A DNA stretch of 40,435 nt from an uncultured Clostridia bacterium (GTDB lineage Bacteria; Bacillota; Clostridia; Oscillospirales; Acutalibacteraceae): assembly GCA_947631855.1 (NCBI GenBank), contig CANRMX010000018.1:1-40435 (forward strand), written 5' to 3'. A program made the translations under genes and the position numbers. Under the pieces are notes generated by a model. That model was given only the letters and a program-made list of their open reading frames with translations, searched no databases and was not told where the DNA came from. This document shows positions 9,224 to 17,497 of this stretch, piece after piece. Within the stretch, counting starts at the first letter, position 1; each line of letters begins with the position of its first letter.

Positions 9224-9252
9224 GGTATAGTCTTGCGCGGGCTGCCCGCCAA
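9224..9252 (-). promoter_or_regulatory. Predicted promoter of the split TSUP genes
   Basis: On the minus strand TTGGCG (9247-9252) and TATACC (9224-9229) are separated by 17 nt. It is divergent from the GH2 promoter ~75 bp away. Confidence 0.5.
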
Positions 9253-9301
9253 AATTCCCGGACAAAAATGGAAATATTTTGTGAACTCCCGGGCCGCCGC
9301 C

Positions 9302-9330
9302 TTGCAGATCGCTGCGCGGCGTGGTATACT
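9302..9330 (+). promoter_or_regulatory. Predicted promoter of the GH2 gene
   Basis: TTGCAG (9302-9307), 17-nt spacer, TATACT (9325-9330). It lies 68 nt upstream of the GH2 start codon. Confidence 0.65.
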
Positions 9331-9398
9331 CTATACAGAAATAGCTGGGCGACTGCCCGAAAACTTTCCCTAAATTCACAGAAAAAGAGGTATGTACC

Positions 9399-11774
9399 AT
9401 GAAAGCTGTCCCGTTTAATACCGGCTGGGTCTTCCGCAAGGGCGAGGAAGCGGCCGTCCCCGTCACCCTGCCCCACGACGCCATGCTGGGCGAGACCCGG
9501 GTGCCCGGCGGCGCTGGCGGCACCGGCGGTGCCTTCTTCCCCGGCGGGTTCTACACCTACGAAAAGACCTTCGACGTCCCCGCCGATTGGGCCGAAAAAA
9601 CCGTCGGCTTCGCCTTTGACGGCGTATACCGCAACGCCCGTGTGAAGCTCAACGGCGTTGAGGCCGCCGACCACGCCTACGGCTACACGCCCTTCACCGT
9701 CTGCGCCGACGGGCTGCTGAAATATGGCGAGGCCAACACCCTCACCGTAGAGGTGGACAATTCCCAGCTGCCCAATTCCCGGTGGTACTCGGGCTCGGGC
9801 ATCTATCGGCCGGTGCACCTGCTCATCGCCGACAAGACCCACATCCTCTGGCAAGGCGTGCGGATCACCACCCTGTCCATCGACCCGGCCAGGATTTTGG
9901 TGGAGACGAAAGCCACCGCCGGCGAGGTTTCGGTGGAGATCCTGGACGGCGAGACGGTGGTGGCCGCCGGCAAGGGCGGCGCGGTGGAAATCGCCGTGCC
10001 CGACGCCAAGCTGTGGAGCGACGAATCCCCCGCCCTCTACACCTGCCGGGTCACCCTCACCGCCGAGGGCCAGATCGTGGACGTGGCGGAGGAAACTTTC
10101 GGCATCCGCATGATCGAATGGAGCGAAAAGGGCCTGTTCGTCAACGGCAGGGAGACTTTGCTCCGGGGCGGATGCATCCACCACGATAACGGCGTGCTGG
10201 GCGCGGCAGCCTTTGAAAAGAGCGAATTCCGCAAGGTGCGGATGCTGAAAGCAGCGGGCTTCAACGCCCTGCGCTCCGCCCACAATCCCGCCTCCACCGC
10301 GCTGGTGCGGGCCTGCGATTTCTACGGCGTGTACCTGATGGACGAGGGCTGGGATATGTGGTACAATCACAAGAACCCCCACGACTACGCCTCCCAGTTC
10401 ATGGAGCACTACGTGGAAGACCTGGAAGCCATGGTGGCCCGGGATTACAACCACCCCGCGGTGCTGATGTATTCCATCGGCAACGAGGTCAGCGAGCCCG
10501 CCAACGACCGGGGCGTGGGCCTGGCCCGGGACCTGGTGTTCCGCCTCCACGAGCTGGACGACACCCGGCCCGTCACGGCTGGGCTGAATCTGTCCATCGT
10601 CTATGGGGCCAGCAAGGGCAATTTCATCTGGAATCCCGACCAGGGCGGCCGCTCGGAGGAGAGCGAGCAGCAATCCAACGGCTCCGCCACCATGAACATG
10701 ACCAGCACCATGTTCAACATGGTCACCTCCAAGGTGGGCACCGGCATGAACAAGGCCGCCAATTCCAAGGCCGCCGACCGGGCCACCTCTCCCGTGCTGG
10801 ATGTGCTGGATATCGCGGGGTACAATTACGCCTCCGGCCGGTACCCGCTGGAGAAGACCGCTCATCCCCACCGGGTGGTGGTGGGCAGTGAGACCTTCCC
10901 CCAGGATATCTGGAAGAACTGGCAGATGGTGAAGGAATATCCCTACCTCATCGGCGATTTCATGTGGACCGCCTGGGATTATCTGGGCGAGGCGGGCATC
11001 GGCGCGTGGAGCTACACCCCCGACGGCCGGGCCTTCGATAAGCCCTACCCGTGGCTCCTGGCCGACGCCGGGGCCATGGACATCCTGGGCGATCCCACCG
11101 GCGAGCTGTTCCTGGCCCAGGCGGCCTGGGGCCTGTTGAAAGATCCGGCCATTTCCGTCCGGCCGGTGAACCATCCGGGAGAAGTCCCCAGCCAGGCCGT
11201 CTGGCGGGGCACCAATTCCATCCCCACCTGGAGTTGGCAGAATTGCGAGGGCAACGCCGCCACCGTGGAAGTCTATGGGGACGGATCCACCGCCCAACTG
11301 CTTCTCAACGGCAAATCCATCGGCAAAAAGAATCTGCGCCAGGGCGTGGCCACCTTTAAGACCAAGTATGCCCCGGGCATCCTCACCGCGGTGATTTTCG
11401 ACGCCGACGGCAAGGAGCTGGGCCGCAGCGAGCTGCGCTCCTCCGTGGGCAAGCCCCGCATCCGCCTCACGCCGGAGGAGAACTCCGTCCGGCCCGGCGA
11501 GATCGTCTATGTGCCCGTCACGCTGGTGGGCGGCAACGGCATCCTGGAATGCAACAGCGACCGCGCCCTGACGGCCACGGTCACCGGCGGCACGCTGCTG
11601 GGCTTTGGCAGCGCAAATCCCCGCACGGAGGATCAGTATACCACCGGGGCCTGCTCCACCTATTATGGCCGGGCCATGGCCGTGGTGCTGGCAGGCGACG
11701 ATGGAGAGATCGCCCTCACCGTCTCCGACGGCAAGCAGTCCGCCTCCGTGACCATCCCCGTGATCACCGGGTAA
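9399..11774 (+). CDS. Glycoside hydrolase family 2 (beta-galactosidase type)
   Basis: The 791-residue enzyme has the GH2 order: a jelly-roll sugar-binding domain (~1-180), an immunoglobulin-like domain (~180-250), a TIM barrel (~250-560) and C-terminal beta-sandwich domains including a DUF4982-like segment. The acid/base is E363 in YSIGNEVSEP and the nucleophile is E498 in VVVGSETFPQ. There is no signal peptide, so it is cytoplasmic and likely acts on imported oligosaccharides. GH2 members hydrolyse beta-galactosides, glucuronides or mannosides; overall form favours beta-galactosidase but specificity is not certain. It is monocistronic, with its own promoter at 9302-9330, a GAAAAAGAGG ribosome site and a hairpin (11802-11825) shortly after the stop. 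Confidence 0.88.
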   Translation: MKAVPFNTGWVFRKGEEAAVPVTLPHDAMLGETRVPGGAGGTGGAFFPGGFYTYEKTFDVPADWAEKTVGFAFDGVYRNARVKLNGVEAADHAYGYTPFTVCADGLLKYGEANTLTVEVDNSQLPNSRWYSGSGIYRPVHLLIADKTHILWQGVRITTLSIDPARILVETKATAGEVSVEILDGETVVAAGKGGAVEIAVPDAKLWSDESPALYTCRVTLTAEGQIVDVAEETFGIRMIEWSEKGLFVNGRETLLRGGCIHHDNGVLGAAAFEKSEFRKVRMLKAAGFNALRSAHNPASTALVRACDFYGVYLMDEGWDMWYNHKNPHDYASQFMEHYVEDLEAMVARDYNHPAVLMYSIGNEVSEPANDRGVGLARDLVFRLHELDDTRPVTAGLNLSIVYGASKGNFIWNPDQGGRSEESEQQSNGSATMNMTSTMFNMVTSKVGTGMNKAANSKAADRATSPVLDVLDIAGYNYASGRYPLEKTAHPHRVVVGSETFPQDIWKNWQMVKEYPYLIGDFMWTAWDYLGEAGIGAWSYTPDGRAFDKPYPWLLADAGAMDILGDPTGELFLAQAAWGLLKDPAISVRPVNHPGEVPSQAVWRGTNSIPTWSWQNCEGNAATVEVYGDGSTAQLLLNGKSIGKKNLRQGVATFKTKYAPGILTAVIFDADGKELGRSELRSSVGKPRIRLTPEENSVRPGEIVYVPVTLVGGNGILECNSDRALTATVTGGTLLGFGSANPRTEDQYTTGACSTYYGRAMAVVLAGDDGEIALTVSDGKQSASVTIPVITG

Positions 11775-11801
11775 GGAAAGTGGGTTGACGGCCTGACGCC
11801 G

Positions 11802-11825
11802 CAAACTTTTTCGAGAAAAAGTTTG
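11802..11825 (+). terminator. Hairpin after the GH2 gene, related to the intergenic repeat
   Basis: An 11-bp stem CAAACTTTTTC/GAAAAAGTTTG with a 2-nt loop lies 27 nt after the stop codon. Its A- and T-rich arms could end transcription on either strand. The same hairpin, with a one-base loop difference, is the last part of the repeat at 35912-36017, so it may be a solo piece of that repeat serving as terminator. Confidence 0.5.
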
Positions 11826-11828
11826 GCA

Positions 11829-12317
11829 GCCTGAGGCCAAACGCAATTTTCGCTGCGCTCAAATAGCGTTGCTGCACTTGGCTTGACCGAACTGAGAGAG
11901 TAGTGCCTCCCCGTTTTTTGACAAAAGTATCCCCCGCCCGTAGGGCGGGGGATACGAATATATACCGATTGTGTACAGGCTGGACTGGTGGCCGTGTTCG
12001 TGTATTTTCGCCCACGATGTGTTCGTGGACAGGCGAAGCGCACTATCATCCAGCACGGCGGCCTGAGGCCAAACGCAATTTTCGCTGCGCTCAAATAGCG
12101 TTGCTGCACTTGGCTCCACCGTACTAAGATAAAGGGCCTTCCCGCCCTATAAGCATGGCCTCCCCGCCCTACGGGCGGGGAGGCCATGTAATATGTCAAT
12201 TGTATGCAAGCGGAGCCCATTCGCGTCCAGCACGCAGTAAGTTCCGCGACCTGTCAAGTCGTTTCCAAATCGCGCCAGCACGCCATAAAGCGTGCGCCCC
12301 GCGAAGTGCGCACGGGC
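11829..12317. repeat. Intergenic repeat cluster between the GH2 gene and araD
   Basis: No gene is visible. A 55-bp sequence (starts GCCTGAGGCC) occurs twice as a perfect direct repeat at 11829-11883 and 12061-12115. Two long hairpins share the core CCCGCCC-loop-GGGCGGG: 11927-11955 (13-bp stem) and 12154-12188 (16-bp stem). A third member is at 39825-39857. A 63-bp stretch at 12234-12296 recurs inverted at 39673-39735 with about 79 percent identity and ends in a small hairpin. The flanks of the hairpins differ but remain self-complementary. No inverted-terminal-repeat transposon or transposase was found. Confidence 0.65.
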
Positions 12318-13016
12318 TCAGCCCGTTGCCTGCCCGTAGTAGGCGTTCGCGCCGTGCTTGCGGAGATAGTGTTTGTCCAGCAGCGTCTGCTGCATGGGCG
12401 GCAGATCCGGGTCCAGCGCGAGGCAGTGCCAGGCCATAAAGCACAGCTCCTCCAGCACCACGGCGTTGTGGACGGCGTTGTCCGGGCCGGTGCCCCAGGT
12501 AAACGGCCCGTGGCTGTGCACCAGCACCGCCGGAATGTCCGCCGGGCTCTTGCCCGCGAAGGTCTCCACGATCACCTTACCCGTCTCCAGCTCGTATTCC
12601 CCGCCGATCTCGGCGTCGGTCATTTTCCTGGTGCAGGGGATCTCCCCATAGAAATAATCCCCATGGGTGGTGCCCAGGGCCGGCACTGGGCGGCCCAATT
12701 GACTGAACACCGTGGCCCACCGGCTGTGGGTGTGCACCACGCCGCCGATGCCCGGAAACGCCCGGTACAGTTCGCAGTGGGTGTCCGTATCGGAGGAAGG
12801 GTTCCACTTCCCCTCCGCCTTTTTGCCCGTGCGCACGTCCACCAGCACCATATCCTCCGGGGTGAGCCGATCGTATTCCACCCCGCTGGGCTTGATGGCC
12901 ATAAGGCCCGTTTCGGGATCGTACCCGCTGACGTTCCCCCAGGTGAAGGTCACCAGCCCGTGCTTGGGCAGCAGCAGATTGGCCGCGCAAACTTCCGCTT
13001 TCAGATTTTCCAGCAT
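12318..13016 (-). CDS. araD: L-ribulose-5-phosphate 4-epimerase
   Basis: This 232-residue class II aldolase-fold enzyme converts L-ribulose 5-phosphate to D-xylulose 5-phosphate in arabinose (and ascorbate/xylulose-type) catabolism. It aligns with E. coli AraD at its key positions: D76, zinc ligands H95 and H97 in VVHTHSRW, H169 in VHSHGPFTW, and the TFTWGNVSG phosphate-binding loop. The zinc-dependent enzyme is cytoplasmic. The ATG has GAGG eight nt upstream. It starts 10 nt after dapL, so the two are probably one transcript although their pathways are unrelated; no other arabinose genes are in the window. A fuculose-phosphate aldolase relative is less likely given the length and D76. Confidence 0.9.
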   Translation of the reverse strand: MLENLKAEVCAANLLLPKHGLVTFTWGNVSGYDPETGLMAIKPSGVEYDRLTPEDMVLVDVRTGKKAEGKWNPSSDTDTHCELYRAFPGIGGVVHTHSRWATVFSQLGRPVPALGTTHGDYFYGEIPCTRKMTDAEIGGEYELETGKVIVETFAGKSPADIPAVLVHSHGPFTWGTGPDNAVHNAVVLEELCFMAWHCLALDPDLPPMQQTLLDKHYLRKHGANAYYGQATG

Positions 13017-13026
13017 GCTCGGCGCC

Positions 13027-14211
13027 TCACTTTCCCAGCGCCTTCAGGCGCGCCATGGCTTCCTTCGTCTGGGCCGCGTCGCCGAAGGCCGTCAGCCGGA
13101 AATACCCTTCTCCGTTTTTGCCGAAGCCTTCCCCGGGCGTCCCCACGATCTCCGCCTTTTCCAGCAGATAATCGAAATATTCCCAGCTGCCCATGCCGTC
13201 GGGGCATTTCATCCAGATATAGGGGGAATTCTCCCCACCGGTGAACCAGACCCCCATCTTCCGGAAAGCCTCGGCCATCACCCGGGCATTCTCCTGATAA
13301 TAGGCCAGGGTCTCCCGAATCTGCTTCTGCCCTTCGGGCGTGAACACCGCCTCGGCGGCCCGCTGGGTGACGTAGCTGACGCCGTTGAATTTGCACCCCT
13401 GCCGGCGCTCCCACAGCTTGGAAACCTGCACGCCGTCCACCACCAGCTCCTTGCGGATGACGGTGTAGCCGCAGCGCATCCCGGTGAAGCCCGCCGTCTT
13501 GCTGAGGGAACAGAACTCGATGGCGCATTTCTCCGCGCCGGGGATTTCAAAAATGCTCCGGGGCAGGCCCGCGCCGGTGACGAAGCTCTCATAGGCCGCG
13601 TCATACAGCAGGATGGCCCCATGCGACAGGGCGTAGTCCACCCACTGCTGCAGCTGCGCCCGATCATACGCCGCGCCGGTGGGATTGTTGGGCGAGCACA
13701 GATAGACGATATCCGCCTGGACATCGTCGTCGGGCAGGGGCAGGAAGCCGTTTTCCTCGGTGCCGTCGGCGTAGATCAGCTTTCTGCCGGACAGGATGTT
13801 GGTATCCACATAGACCGGGTACACCGGGTCGGGCACCAGCACGGTGTTGTCCACGTCGAACAGATCCACGATGTTGCCCACGTCGCTCTTGGCGCCGTCG
13901 CCGATGAACACTTCCTCGGCGGCAAGCTCCACCCCCAGGGATTTGTAATACCCCGCTACGGCCTCCCGCAGGAAGGGATAGCCGTTGGAATCCGGCGAAT
14001 AGCCCCGGAAAGTCTCCTTCTTCGCCATTTCGTCCGTGGCCCGGTGCATGGCCTCGATCACCACCGGGGCCAGGGGCAGGGTCACGTCGCCGATGCCCAT
14101 GCGGATGATGTGGTTCTCCGGGTGGGCAGCGGTGTAGGCCGCCACCTTCTTCGCCACGGTGACGAACAGGTAGTTCTGCTCCAGCTTCTGAAAATTGCCG
14201 TTGAGTTTCAT
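13027..14211 (-). CDS. dapL: LL-diaminopimelate aminotransferase
   Basis: The 394-residue fold-type I PLP enzyme makes LL-diaminopimelate directly from tetrahydrodipicolinate and glutamate, bypassing the succinylase and acetylase routes of lysine and peptidoglycan synthesis. DapL-specific features are the N-terminal [11 protein letters not shown] segment, SPNNPTGA and the PLP lysine K238 in SLSKTAGF. The start is the ATG with GGGGAGA five nt upstream; longer in-frame starts lack support. It has its own promoter (14242-14270). Two DapF epimerase units that use its product are encoded nearby at 16.6-18.4 kb. Confidence 0.95.
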   Translation of the reverse strand: MKLNGNFQKLEQNYLFVTVAKKVAAYTAAHPENHIIRMGIGDVTLPLAPVVIEAMHRATDEMAKKETFRGYSPDSNGYPFLREAVAGYYKSLGVELAAEEVFIGDGAKSDVGNIVDLFDVDNTVLVPDPVYPVYVDTNILSGRKLIYADGTEENGFLPLPDDDVQADIVYLCSPNNPTGAAYDRAQLQQWVDYALSHGAILLYDAAYESFVTGAGLPRSIFEIPGAEKCAIEFCSLSKTAGFTGMRCGYTVIRKELVVDGVQVSKLWERRQGCKFNGVSYVTQRAAEAVFTPEGQKQIRETLAYYQENARVMAEAFRKMGVWFTGGENSPYIWMKCPDGMGSWEYFDYLLEKAEIVGTPGEGFGKNGEGYFRLTAFGDAAQTKEAMARLKALGK

Positions 14212-14241
14212 GCGATTCTCCCCTTTTGGTTTCTCAGTGGT

Positions 14242-14270
14242 ATTGTACGCCTTTTTCCCGCCCGGCGCAA
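14242..14270 (-). promoter_or_regulatory. Predicted promoter of dapL-araD
   Basis: Minus strand TTGCGC (14265-14270), 17-nt spacer, TACAAT (14242-14247), 31 nt before the dapL start codon. Confidence 0.6.
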
Positions 14271-14273
14271 GCC

Positions 14274-14951
14274 CTATTCCAGATCCATCAGCCGCCGGCG
14301 GGTATCTTTGTCCAGCTTTTCCAGCGCATACCGATAGGCCACCCGGGGCATTTCCCCGTGGTGCGCCTCCAGATAGCGGATCACCGTTTCCGGCTCCCGC
14401 TGGGAAAGGCATTTGAGCATCCAGCCGTACCCCTTGCGCACCAGATCATGGGGATCGGTGAGCAGCCGGTCGGCGATGCGCAGCGGCTGGATGCCCTGCA
14501 TATCTCCTTGCTGGATGGCGGGGATCAGCACCACCGCCGCGGCCCGGCGCACCCAGAAATCCCGGTGCTCCGTCCAGTCGATCACCCGCGCAAACAGCGC
14601 CTTTTGCCTGCGCAGCAGCTCCCCGAAGGCGTGGGTGCAGAAGTCGTCGCAGTCGCCCCAGCCCCGAACGTACGTTTCCAGCCAGCGGTAAAAAACATCG
14701 TAGGTGGTCTCGTCATAGAGGCTTTTCACCCGGTACGCCCAGTCGAAGGCGATGACCTCCAGCGGCCAGCTGCGCTGCTGCAAAAGCGCCTCGCACTCCT
14801 CCAAGACCGCCGGCAGGCTGCGCTCCGGGATCGTGCGGTAGAGCCGGGCCGAGAGCTTGCGGATCGCCCCGGTTTTCAGGTGCCCCTCCTTGGGCGAAAA
14901 GGCGTCGAGCGCCTCCACCTGTCGGGCCGCCTCCTGCGCAAGCGCACTCAC
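14274..14951 (-). CDS. DNA alkylation repair (AlkD/COG4912-like) protein
   Basis: This 225-residue, wholly alpha-helical protein resembles the DNA alkylation repair (HEAT-like repeat) family typified by AlkD, which excises N3- and N7-alkylated purines without base flipping. Recognisable parts are the helix with [12 protein letters not shown], the [13 protein letters not shown] stretch and the [15 protein letters not shown] helix, which match family landmarks. It would act on the chromosome in the cytoplasm. The GTG start overlaps the pyrG stop (GTGA), so it is translationally coupled as the last gene of the pyrG transcript. The functional link to CTP synthesis is unclear. Confidence 0.82.
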   Translation of the reverse strand: MSALAQEAARQVEALDAFSPKEGHLKTGAIRKLSARLYRTIPERSLPAVLEECEALLQQRSWPLEVIAFDWAYRVKSLYDETTYDVFYRWLETYVRGWGDCDDFCTHAFGELLRRQKALFARVIDWTEHRDFWVRRAAAVVLIPAIQQGDMQGIQPLRIADRLLTDPHDLVRKGYGWMLKCLSQREPETVIRYLEAHHGEMPRVAYRYALEKLDKDTRRRLMDLE

Positions 14952-16561
14952 GCCTGCTGCTCCATGTACTCCACCGCCGCGCCGATAAAGCCCTTAAACA
15001 GCGGATGGGCGCGGTTGGGCCGGGACTTGAATTCCGGGTGGAACTGCCCCGCCACAAAGAAGGGATGGTCGGGCAGCTCCACCGTCTCCACGATAAACCC
15101 GTCCGGCGAAGTGCCGCTGATAGCCATGCCGTTGGCCTCCACCACATCCCGGTATTCGTTGTTGAATTCGTACCGGTGCCGATGCCGCTCCAGGATCAGG
15201 TCCCGGCCGTAGCATTCCATCATCCGGGTGTTCTCTTTGATCTTGCAGGGATAGCTGCCCAGCCGCAGCGTGCCGCCCTTGTTGATCTCCTTGTTCTGGT
15301 CGGGCATGAAGTCGATCACCTTGTTCAGGCCGTATTCGTCGAATTCCCCGGAATTGGCGTCGGCGATGCCGCACACATGGCGGCAGAATTCGATCACCGC
15401 CACCTGCATCCCCAGGCAGATGCCCAGATAGGGCACGTGGTTCTCCCGGGCGTACTGCACCGCCAGGATCATCCCCTCGATGCCCCGGGGGCCGAATCCG
15501 CCGGGCACCAGGATGCCGTGGCAGCCCGCCAGCCGGGACGCCGTGTTCTCCTCGTCCAGCGTCTCCGAATCCACCCAGTCGATCTCCACCTTGGCGCTGT
15601 GGTCGTAGCCCGCGTGGCGCAGGGCCTCCATCACCGAAAGATAGGCGTCGTGGAGTTTCACATACTTGCCCACCAGGGCGATCTTCACCGTCTTCTTCCG
15701 CCCGCGGATGCGCTCCACCATCTCCAGCCAGTCGGTCATGTCCGGCGCCGGGGTGTCCAGCTTCAATTCCCTGCACACGATGTCCGAGAAGTGGTTCTTC
15801 TCCAGCATGATGGGCGCCTCATACAGCACCGGGATGGTCAGGTTCTCGATGACGCAGTCGGGCTGCACGTTGCAGAACAGCGCGATCTTGGAGAAGATCG
15901 ACGGGTCGGTGATGGGCTCGTCGGTGCGCAGCACGATGATGTTGGGCTTGATGCCCATGGATTGCAGTTCCTTCACCGAGTGCTGGGTGGGCTTGGATTT
16001 GTGCTCGCCGCTGCTCTTGAGATAGGGCACCAGCGTCACGTGGATGAACAGGGAATTCTCCGGCCCCACCTCCTGGGACACCTGCCGGATGGCCTCCAGG
16101 AAGGGCTGGCTCTCGATATCGCCCACGGTGCCGCCGATCTCCGTGATGACCACATCCGCGTTGGAATGGCTGCCCACGTTGTAGATGAAGCTGGTGATCT
16201 CGCTGGTGACGTGGGGGATCACCTGCACCGTCTCCCCCAGGTATTCTCCCCGGCGCTCCTTGTTCAGCACGTTCCAATAGACCCGGCCGGTGGTGAGGTT
16301 GGAAAACTTGTTCAGGTTCTCGTCGATGAACCGCTCATAGTGCCCCAGGTCCAGGTCGGTCTCCAGCCCGTCCTCGGTGACGTAAACCTCCCCGTGCTGA
16401 TAGGGGCTCATGGTGCCCGGGTCCACGTTGATATAGGGGTCCAGCTTCTGGGCCGCCACCTTGAGCCCCCGGGCCTTTAAGAGCCGGCCCAGGCTGGCCG
16501 CGGTGATGCCCTTGCCCAGGCCAGACACCACGCCGCCGGTCACAAAGATATATTTTGCCAT
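14948..16561 (-). CDS. pyrG: CTP synthase
   Basis: The full-length 537-residue enzyme makes CTP from UTP, ATP and glutamine. The amidoligase domain (~1-270) opens with [17 protein letters not shown] and contains [20 protein letters not shown]. The class I glutamine amidotransferase domain (~290-537) has the nucleophile in YLGICLGMQ and the FHPEF catalytic His-Glu. It lies 49 nt after dapF and is the third glutamine amidotransferase in this block after PurF and CarA. There is no obvious promoter in the short gap, so it probably reads through from upstream. Confidence 0.97.
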   Translation of the reverse strand: MAKYIFVTGGVVSGLGKGITAASLGRLLKARGLKVAAQKLDPYINVDPGTMSPYQHGEVYVTEDGLETDLDLGHYERFIDENLNKFSNLTTGRVYWNVLNKERRGEYLGETVQVIPHVTSEITSFIYNVGSHSNADVVITEIGGTVGDIESQPFLEAIRQVSQEVGPENSLFIHVTLVPYLKSSGEHKSKPTQHSVKELQSMGIKPNIIVLRTDEPITDPSIFSKIALFCNVQPDCVIENLTIPVLYEAPIMLEKNHFSDIVCRELKLDTPAPDMTDWLEMVERIRGRKKTVKIALVGKYVKLHDAYLSVMEALRHAGYDHSAKVEIDWVDSETLDEENTASRLAGCHGILVPGGFGPRGIEGMILAVQYARENHVPYLGICLGMQVAVIEFCRHVCGIADANSGEFDEYGLNKVIDFMPDQNKEINKGGTLRLGSYPCKIKENTRMMECYGRDLILERHRHRYEFNNEYRDVVEANGMAISGTSPDGFIVETVELPDHPFFVAGQFHPEFKSRPNRAHPLFKGFIGAAVEYMEQQA

Positions 16562-16610
16562 GTGATTTTACGCTTCCTTTCCGCTCTCCTTGTTTCTCCC
16601 GGGCGGGGCC

Positions 16611-17453
16611 TCACGCCTCCACCCAGCCCTCGAACACCCGCACGGCCTCGCCGGTCATGAGGATCCTTTCCGGCATGTAGTTGACGGTAAGCTCTCCGCC
16701 CCGCAGCCGGACAGTCACATCCTCGCCCGCGGCGCAGATACCGTTCAGCACCGCCGCCGCCACCGTGGCGCAGGTGCCCGTGCCGCAGGCCATGGTCTCG
16801 CCGCTGCCCCGCTCCCACACCCGCATTTTGAGGGTGTGCCCGTCGATCACCTGCACAAATTCCGTGTTCACCCGGTCGGGGAACAGGGGATCGTTTTCAA
16901 ATTTCGGCCCGATGGCCGGCAGGTCCAGCCCGTCGGGGTCGCCGCCGAACACCACGCAGTGGGGGTTGCCCATGCTCACGCAGGTGACGGTATATTCGCT
17001 GCCGGCCACCGCCACCCGCTGCCCCACGATCTGTTCGCCGGGCAGGGCCACGGGGATCTTCTCCGGCCGAAGCTCCGCCCGGCCCATGTCCACGGTGATC
17101 CGCTTCGCCTCCCCGTTTTCGGCGTGGACGGTGCAGGTCTTCACCCCGCTGAGGGTCTCGATGCGCAGCACGTCCTTCCGGGCATAGCCCGCGTCGTACA
17201 GGTATTTCGCCACGCAGCGGATGCCGTTGCCGCACATCTTCCCTTCGCTGCCGTCGGCGTTGAACATCCGCATCCGGCCGTCGGCCACTTCCGACGGGCA
17301 GATCAGGATCACCCCGTCGCCGCCGATGCCCTTGTGCCGGTCGGAGAGCCGGATGGCCAGTCCCTCCGGGTCTTCTACTTCCTGCCGAAAGCAGTCAAAA
17401 TAGATGTAGTCGTTGCCCGCGCCGTGCATCTTCACAAAATCCAGTTTTCCCAT
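16611..17453 (-). CDS. dapF: Diaminopimelate epimerase (stand-alone copy)
   Basis: The 280-residue enzyme interconverts LL- and meso-diaminopimelate for lysine and cell-wall synthesis. It has the canonical start FVKMHGAGNDYIYFDC and the two catalytic cysteines of the DapF two-base mechanism: C74 in MCGNGIRC and C223 in MACGTGTC. The ATG has GAGGTG six nt upstream; a longer frame to 17501 lacks a good site. It sits only 44 nt downstream of a second DapF unit fused to CarB, so two epimerase copies are encoded in tandem. This copy looks the more conventional and is the likelier housekeeping enzyme. Confidence 0.93.
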   Translation of the reverse strand: MGKLDFVKMHGAGNDYIYFDCFRQEVEDPEGLAIRLSDRHKGIGGDGVILICPSEVADGRMRMFNADGSEGKMCGNGIRCVAKYLYDAGYARKDVLRIETLSGVKTCTVHAENGEAKRITVDMGRAELRPEKIPVALPGEQIVGQRVAVAGSEYTVTCVSMGNPHCVVFGGDPDGLDLPAIGPKFENDPLFPDRVNTEFVQVIDGHTLKMRVWERGSGETMACGTGTCATVAAAVLNGICAAGEDVTVRLRGGELTVNYMPERILMTGEAVRVFEGWVEA

Positions 17454-17497
17454 GGTTCGCACCTCGCCTGTGTTTCCGCGTCTATGGTTCCATTTTA

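Noticed and set aside
9198-11846. Minus-strand frame extending the first TSUP half-gene across the GH2 gene
   Set aside because: The extension is antisense to a conserved enzyme. The GTG at 9197 has a ribosome site and promoter and starts at the family N terminus.
11927-12188. CRISPR-like array from repeated palindromes
   Set aside because: Only two hairpins with different flanks and irregular spacing, no constant spacer length and no cas genes.
11829-12317. Insertion sequence or transposon remnant
   Set aside because: No transposase fragment, terminal inverted repeats or target duplication could be identified; listed as a repeat cluster instead.
14948-14951. Frameshift joining pyrG to the AlkD-like gene
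   Set aside because: It is a normal GTGA stop/start overlap; both proteins have complete ends.
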